Part shown: one piece after another, positions 56,839 to 64,000 of the stretch
How the letters are laid out: the number at the start of each line of letters is the position of its first letter
Position numbering within the stretch: position 1 is the first letter of the stretch
From: Bugula neritina
Taxonomy: Eukaryota > Bryozoa > Gymnolaemata > Cheilostomatida > Bugulidae
Length of the DNA: 64,000 nucleotides
Assembly: GCA_964035545.1 (NCBI GenBank)
Contig: OZ037766.1
Span: forward strand, 28,648,673 to 28,712,672
Direction of reading: 5' to 3'
The notes under the pieces: model-generated
Database searches by the model: none
What the model was told of the DNA's origin: nothing
What the model saw: the letters and a program-made list of their open reading frames with translations, nothing else
Translations under genes and position numbers: made by a program

Positions 56839-59477
56839 TTAGTGCCACTGAAAGACACACCAAAACAAGAACAGTACCGATAGCCTTAGATCATAAGTTG
56901 TAGCTATGGAATTTGAGTGTGGCCCAGAATAAATATCTTCAATATACCTTTCTAAAGCTCTTACCCTGGGTACCCTAGTATCTAAGGCTGCACATCCCAT
57001 AAACCTACAAGTAGTCATGGTGATAGGAAAGAATTGCTTTCAAATATAGTGAAGACAACTCTCAATAATATCAGCTGAATGATCATAGTGATAACATGGA
57101 CGATTGTTGTAAACTATTTTGACAGCGAATTAATTAAATTTATAAAACTGGTGTAAAACCATTAACTTTCACAATGCAGTCTATTATTCAGAGTTCGACA
57201 CTGTAGAGTACCATCAAGCAAATCAACTTAGATTGATTATAAAATTTATATAACAGAAAGATATATGAGGAACAAACAAATAATGTTTTAAAGAAATTAT
57301 GAGTGTAATGTACCTTTCTTCATCATTGCAGTTGAGCTCATCTTTACCCAAGTCAAATGGACTCCTCCCTCGAAACCTAGCTGGACTGGAACACAGAAGA
57401 TTCTTCGTCAGATCCCTACTGATATTAGGAGCTAGCTCCACCATCCACTGAATGTTACAGTCACACCTCAGTGGACTGTCTGACCAATCAATGCCTCTCA
57501 CACAGTCTAAACCCTCCAGAGTTTCGCACATCAATGTACTTACATCCGTACTCTTCAACTTTATTACAGTAACCTTGCCTATGCCGACAAACGCGTACGG
57601 CATGACGGAACGTAATCTTGAACTGTGGAAATTTATCGTCGTGACATTATTCACGCCATAGAAGGAATAAGCCTCCAGTTTGCGAATCTCACTGTGAGTA
57701 AAAGAAATCAAACTGATGTCCGAGAGGCCTTTGAGACTGTAACCATCCAGTCTTTCAGTTTGAATTTGATTTAAGTTTATTTGCATGATTGAGCTAACAT
57801 TCTTGAATGCATTAACTTCGATTGTGTATATGGGATTAGCAGACAAGTCGAAGATGTCGGTGTGATGTAGACCAAAGAATGCGCTACTCTCTATGATCTG
57901 AATGTCGCAGTTGGCCAAGTTGAGCTCCCGGAGATTGCCGAGTCCGGCAAATGCAAAAGACTTGACAGTTCTGATGAAATTACCTAAAAGCATTCACATA
58001 ATCAAAGTTATTTCATCAAATTTAACAACAATACTACAATTTATGTTTATAATAGCGCAACCATTTTAAAGAGAGCATAACTCTATCCTAAAAATAAATT
58101 GACTGTTTTAAGTACAGAGAAATGAATGATAAATGGTAAAAATATGCATATTTTGCACATGCAACATTCTTGCTTATACTGCTCTGGTAAAAATAATTTC
58201 CACATATGGAAAACTTGACAAGTGCAACACATACAAAATATACACAATATTATTAGGCTTCTTATATTTAATTAATAAAATTCTGATACTAGCTGTAATT
58301 AACCAACACAATATGAACAGATATGTGGCCAAAAGGTTATTAGCAGCTCTAAGGGTGTAAGCAGCTTGCCACCAGGTATATGAACCCTGCTGCTGCCTCT
58401 GTTTCACCTGCTGCCGCCTTCAGATGCTGATATTAACTTTGGATACTTGATCATTAGCTTTTACTGGCTAAACTAAATTTACTGAACAAACATCCTAGTT
58501 ACTGGAACTGGTGTTAATATAAAACTGCATCAGCTGTTTCTACCCAGAATAGACATTCATAAAGATGGAATTATCTATTTATTGTGTTTATTATATAATA
58601 ATACATTTCGTTACGTAATATATTTATGGTGAATGTATATAACACATATGGGCTCAGAAGGTTTTGTTGTGCAGAATTCTATAAATAAATTGCTAAAAAT
58701 GAATCTGGCCAAAAGCAAGCATGTCTAGCTTAAAACAATCATCACCAAAATCTTTTAGAAAATTCAGAAATGCCCTTCTTGAAGAACATATAATACAATC
58801 TTCTCAGTCTGGAAATAAAGGTAAAATATCGTTGGCAGATATTTGATTGTATGACTTGACTACAAACTCACCTCTCAGGTCTAGTCTATGTAGATAAGAC
58901 AACCCAAAGAACGCCATCTTCTGAACATCTGTGATACCACAGCTTTTACAAGAGAAGACCTTCAGTGCTGGAGAGAACTGAGCCAACGCATAACTGCAAA
59001 AGAGTGGATAAAATGAAATTTAAAGGGGGCAGAAGTCAATACTATTCATTTTAAAAAATAAAATTATTATCTGTTACAAAAAGAACAATAGGAACAAAAA
59101 TAATGTTTTCTGATACAACTCCTTAAAGGCAATATATGTCATACACCTGTAGAATTTGACCACTAATAATTATAGGGATCAATGAAGATAGTATATCACT
59201 ATATAATATCTATACCTGTATATAGTAGTGTAGAGATATTTAACTGTATATAGAAGTGTAGAGATATTTACCTGTATATAGTATTGTAGAGATATTTACC
59301 TGTAGAGAGTAGTGTAGAGATATTTACCTGTATATAGTATTGTAGAAATAGTTACCTGTAGATTGTAGTGTTGACGGAGGTGGAGTCTAACAGAAGCTCT
59401 CCTGTGTTTGGAGGTGTGGAAGCTGGCCAGTTGAGGATTCGGGAACATTTTACCCTCAAACCAAACTGTGGGTCTGT
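56839..59477 (-). CDS. Extracellular leucine-rich repeat protein with LRRCT, probable GPI anchor; 5' end not found
   Basis: Four coding exons with matching phases: 59477-59356, 58993-58872, 57983-57314, 57004-56839. Together they encode 359 residues. The first exon (DPQFGLRVKCSRILNWPAS) looks like the end of an N-terminal cysteine cap. About eight repeats of roughly 24 residues follow, of the L.....N.I..I...AF.GL type (LRELNLANCDIQIIESSAF is one). Then comes an LRRCT cap, LRCDCNIQWMVE, with LLCSSPARFRG, ELNC and MGC. The C-terminus has a short spacer (SGPHSNSIATTYD) and a hydrophobic end (LRLSVLFLFWCVFQWH) directly before the stop, typical of a GPI-attachment signal; a very short membrane segment is the alternative. 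The first visible exon opens in phase 0 with no ATG, so a signal-peptide exon is missing. No specific family could be named; it is not a Toll-like receptor, lacking a TIR domain. Confidence 0.85.
59200..59372. repeat. About 28-bp minisatellite that includes the LRR gene splice donor
   Basis: About five to six units. On the minus strand each ends TACAG|GTAAAT or similar, copying the real exon end CTACAG|GTAACT at 59356. The array thus iterates the exon-intron border. Confidence 0.85.
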
Positions 59478-62400
59478 CTATAAAATAGGAAACCAGGGTT
59501 ATGTCTTTTTAGAAAAGGAAATAATGAGAGTCAGTGTTGAAGGCAGAAGGGGGGAGAAAGGCCAAACCAATAGATGGATGTCATAAGATCAGATATATGA
59601 AAGCATGGAGACTACTGGATTTAACTATTGATTTTTCAAATTCTAGGATTGAATGTCAGTATGGTGAAGATTATTTCTTGCAAAACTTAACCACAATACA
59701 AAATTCACAAGATTTGAAAAAAACTCTATTATATAAGATTACAAATGGTACATACACACAAGTAGTGACTAAAGGGTGGGATTTCAAAGATTAAAGAGGC
59801 CTGTACTATACAAGTGTTATGAAGTTGTGGTTATCATCACTTGATGTTATTATAAGGGTAGTAGTTCTAAAACTTGACTCATCAAAACAAACTTTCGTAC
59901 TGATTTTATATCCGTTCAAAGAGCCGTGAAATATGGTAGCAAAATTAGCTGTATTTTTCAGCTTTATGTTTCTACATCAACTATATATGACTTCTTAGCT
60001 TCGTTTATTAGGTGAGAAGTTAAAAGTTAGTAGATAGTGCATATGCACTATCTGTTAGTGTAGTAAAAGTGTAAAACTGGTTAATAAAAAAGAGTGTTAG
60101 CAATGAGGTACTGCATAAACTTAGTATTTAGTTAAGTTGGAAAGAAACATGAACAAATAAAAAACAGTCTTAAGGAATTGAAAGTTAGAAATATATAACC
60201 TTACAAGTTATTCTCTATAATATAGTGTATAGATATAGATCATGCAATATATAATACAAATATAATATTTATTTGTAAAAACTATGGCAGTCTTTGTAGG
60301 AACAAGAGGTGTAATAACTACTGACTATTAGTGGTAAAATTGCATAAAACACTAAATTAAACATACACTAAACTGTAGCAAAATCATGTTTAGAAATACA
60401 TTCAATATAAAAAAATAATTTATATTATTTATGTTATGAGCAGCTTATAGCTTTATATCTTTAATCCTAAGTTAGTTGAATGGTCCATTGATAATACCCA
60501 GCAGTATTCCACTCAAATGCAACTTAAAGAAACAACTCAGGAGTTATTCTCTCATTTGGATTGCATTAGGTGAGCATTCAAGTGAATAATTTATTTGGAA
60601 ATTAATACCTGATGTGCCAATACAGCATCTACTTGAAACTCAGTGAATTCATCAAATGCTGTCATTAATGTTATTATTAAGAACATATTATTTGATTTGT
60701 AAGTAGGGTATACACCTCATGCTTTCTAAAGTAAATACTCCACATGCATTACTTATGCATGCAGCTGCCCACTCTCATATACATCTTAATATAGAAACAT
60801 GTATTATGTTGAAACAACTAGATGTATACTATATCAGGGGGAAATATCTGAATTATTGACAAAAAGGAGATGAATGTCATGCCTGTGGGAAAGGTGACAA
60901 CTTTAAATGACAAAATATTGATTCTAAAAAGTAAAAAACACTGCTTTTGATAAAAATTCCTTATAAACTATGTACATGGATATTGGTATTTTTAAACCAT
61001 ATTTCAAATAAACAACATATGAAAAATACATTGTTTTCAAGGTACACTGAAAAACAATCTTTTTACTGAATTGAAAACTATAAAATATTCCATAAAAGAA
61101 ATTAGATATTTAATGTAAGAAACTGAAGTACAGAAATCTTTTTCTAACATACTATTTATATTTTAAATTATCAATGCATTGGCATTATTACAATTCACAT
61201 TCCCATCACAAAACATGCATGCTGAATCAGAACCTATCAACACCAACTTTAGCTGGTAAGTTGATCAGCAGGCGTGTAATCATGCTACAGAATCCCTAAT
61301 TATTGATGGACAACTTCCAAAACAGCTAATCAAGTATAACAGCCAGGGAAAGGGAGGATGGAGTTATACATAAATATAGATATAATTTAATAGATGACTG
61401 ATTCACACGCAACAGCTACCACAGTTAATAGCTACATGTCAAGCTGCCAGTTATTAGAAATCCAATAATTGCTTTCTGTACTCCAGTTGTTGTAATGGCT
61501 AGACTTGGGAGGAATGAAATAATTAGATGTATTATCCTGGTGACTTGGTTATAGTCCCTGACTGGTCCTCATGGGAATAGCTCAGTAGTATTCCTTCTCC
61601 CACAGTTACATAATACTTTGACAAGCCAATCCTTATATAGAAGGAGGGAACTATAGTAATTTTATACAAAAAGGCCTCAAGAATTCAAGCCTGCATAAGT
61701 CTAAGGTGCTTGTGAATTGATATACATATACCGTCTTACCATAGATCAATCTCAGCATCTAAGTCTTGACATGAAATGTTATATTATTATGTTGTTCTAA
61801 AAAAAGCTATCAACTTACAGTTATTAACAAAGGTATATTAAAGCTAATAAGAAAACTTCTCTGCTTTATTTACACAAAATTTTCCTTCCAGCATTAAAAT
61901 ATTACAATTTTAAGCAACGAAATTGCGGAAATTGATCATAAAATGAAATAAGAAATGATGCACTGAAACTGCTATCAACACGTATACTCCGTTAAGTTGA
62001 ATTATGAAACATCACATGATAGCAGAGGTCAGTATAGCTATTGGCATAATATAACTTGTTAACTACTTCAACTGTAAAGAATGTGTCCAGTTACAGGTTG
62101 GAAGTCTTACAGGGAAGCTAGACTCAACCGTGCACAGCTTATAAACCTATATTACAGAGTTGTTGTGCCGGTGTAGCACGTCTTAAACATGTCAAGATAA
62201 TACACTTAAGCACATTAGATGAGATTTAAATCATGGCTGTAGTTATTAATAGCTGATGATAAGTATTCCCTATAGGTGTAAGCATAAAGCTGTAGTGTTT
62301 AGTTGTAATCTATAGTTATGACCTTCAGAAAAGATGAAATTCAATGTCATAACTACTCTCTAATAATGAATCTTTAATTAGAAATGCATGTGTTCAAAAG

Positions 62401-64000
62401 CTGGGAAAACAGGCAGTGCGAAATCGTACTACTCAAAAAACTTAAACTAGGCAATGAGTGAAAGTTTATTAACTAAGTTTAAAATCCTTGGAGCCTAAAA
62501 AGTTATAGGAACTGTATAATTATATTTACAATTGGTTTTCAAGTTGATTTTTTCGTGAGTCATTAAATGTTAATTTAGTGACAAAGAATTTCACTTTTTA
62601 AACTGATTATTGAAAAAAGTATAAACACCGTTAGTCAGCTTGCATTTCCGGTAGTAATATACCACCTTTTTAACTACTACTGAAAGGACAGGCTATTCCG
62701 AATCTACCAGCACATGACGCAGCGTGGTTACTGCACTGGTAGTGGTTACTCACGTGACCAACATATTATTACAAATAACTTAGCACGTGGTATGGTAGTG
62801 CAGCCGACATCACGGGTCAGCTAATACGAGCCCCACCCTCACACCCACAGCTGCGGATATCATTAGCTCATTATGGAAGTTGACGAAATGACATTGAGAT
62901 GTCGATTCTGAGCTGATTCATCACTGAATACAAAGAAATGCCATTAACTTGACGAGACAGGCAGCAACTGCTGGGATAAAGCCACAAACAGTAATTAATA
63001 TGATATCCCACATCCTTACTAGTTTAGTAATAAATAAGGGCATCATAATAATGGGGGTTGATGGAAACCAGCAATGAAAAATGAAAGAGACATTAAACAC
63101 TGATAAAAACTTTTGCTTAGCCCAGCTTCAAATTTTATTGTTTGTCAGTAAGTTTGTTTCACTTCAGTGGGTAGATAATTTCTTATGCTATTATTCTTTT
63201 GTGTTAGAATTACAAGTTCTCACCGACCGACCGACTTGTACAATGAGGTAAATGATTGTTTTAATATAGTTACAGCTTTTAAAGCCCCAGTGATGAACAT
63301 TATATACAGCTCTACACATGCCCAGCTTTACAACACTGAAATTAATCAATTCTATAGGAGTATACAATTCCACTAACAAAATGGTTATTTGAGTCATTAG
63401 TAATGCATAATTTATAATTTGCATAAAAGTTTAAAGTATAATTTACAAATCTTTCATATGATGTATAATATTGCAAGCTGATTCGTCTATGATGCTACAA
63501 TCTACAAGTTGCGAAGGAGAAATAACACTATACTGGGTATTAATTTAAAATTTCGTAGGTAGATTTTGATGCTGCAAACTTTTATTTACTATTCTTGCTA
63601 CAAGTATTATATGAAAATTTCCACATCTAAAACATATATTATAGTATATTAAATGTATATACAATTACGGCCCCAGTCACCTCTGGCATATCAGATACAT
63701 CTTGTACTAACCACTAATTGTTTTAATAAATAGTTGTTTCAGCTATCACGTCATAAGTTACACAAAGAGACAATGGGGAAAGAGTCAACTACTTTATTGA
63801 TTTGTAACTTGCACTAGAGTCTGATATTTTCATAGCTTTGTCACTGTTACACCGCAAAAATTGACTTCTACAGTAATTTATTGTCTAATATAGAGGTCAA
63901 AGCACTGAGACAATGTACTAACCGAACAATGCACCATTGTTACTCAGCAAAGACATGCCAGGGAAAATGAAAGCCTTGCACAGTCTATGGGCAGTGAATG
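59478..64000. other. Upstream of the LRR gene; no gene recognised
   Basis: AT-rich sequence of about 4.5 kb that may hold the missing 5' exon of the LRR gene. A more GC-rich patch at 62690-62880 has two CACGTG E-boxes (62751-62756 and 62784-62789) and could be a promoter. A minus-strand segment with donor-like GTTAGT near 63920 could end an exon, but it is unsupported. No tRNA or other RNA gene was seen. Confidence 0.5.

Noticed and set aside
62770-62880. Short minus-strand ATG frame with a hydrophobic start as the LRR signal-peptide exon
   Set aside because: No donor gives the required phase 0 junction convincingly, and the frame stops quickly.
63915-64000. Possible exon at the right edge on the minus strand
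   Set aside because: An open frame ends near a GTTAGT donor, but it is cut by the window edge and matches nothing I recognise.

Overview
This window is nuclear DNA of an animal, not of a microbe. It is AT-rich and intron-dense, its introns follow GT...AG rules, and it holds many micro- and minisatellites, two tRNA-derived SINE copies and a hAT-type DNA transposon. Every confidently identified gene is a metazoan family: glypican, cytosolic dipeptidase CNDP2, the F-BAR protein CIP4/FNBP1/TOCA, AKAP14, and an extracellular LRR protein. Single-copy forms plus this repeat style suggest an invertebrate, possibly a lophotrochozoan, but the sequence alone does not fix the phylum.

Layout, left to right. 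(1) 192-20047, minus: a glypican with seven coding exons in the window. Its 3' end runs off the left edge, and two introns of about 8-9 kb carry a hAT element and long AT repeats. (2) 21336-28600, minus: a complete CNDP2 gene with 12 coding exons plus a tandemly duplicated exon 10, a strong candidate for mutually exclusive splicing. (3) 28601-31884: intergenic, dominated by AGT/AAT-type simple repeats. (4) 31885-52144, minus: a complete F-BAR/HR1/SH3 gene of the CIP4/FNBP1/TOCA family, with a cluster of candidate microexons just before the HR1 domain. (5) 52145-52676: a head-to-head promoter with an RFX-type X-box and CCAAT boxes. (6) 52677-55444, plus: a complete AKAP14-like axonemal A-kinase anchor gene. 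(7) 56839-59477, minus: an LRR protein with an LRRCT cap and a GPI-signal-like C-terminus, its first exon(s) not found. (8) 59478-64000: no gene recognised.

All exon joins were checked by hand: splice dinucleotides, reading phase and domain alignment agree across every junction. The genes are unrelated in function and do not form a pathway cluster. The most interesting signals are the duplicated CNDP2 exon, the X-box upstream of a ciliary gene in a shared promoter, the microexon cluster in the F-BAR gene, and minisatellites that repeatedly abut or include splice sites.
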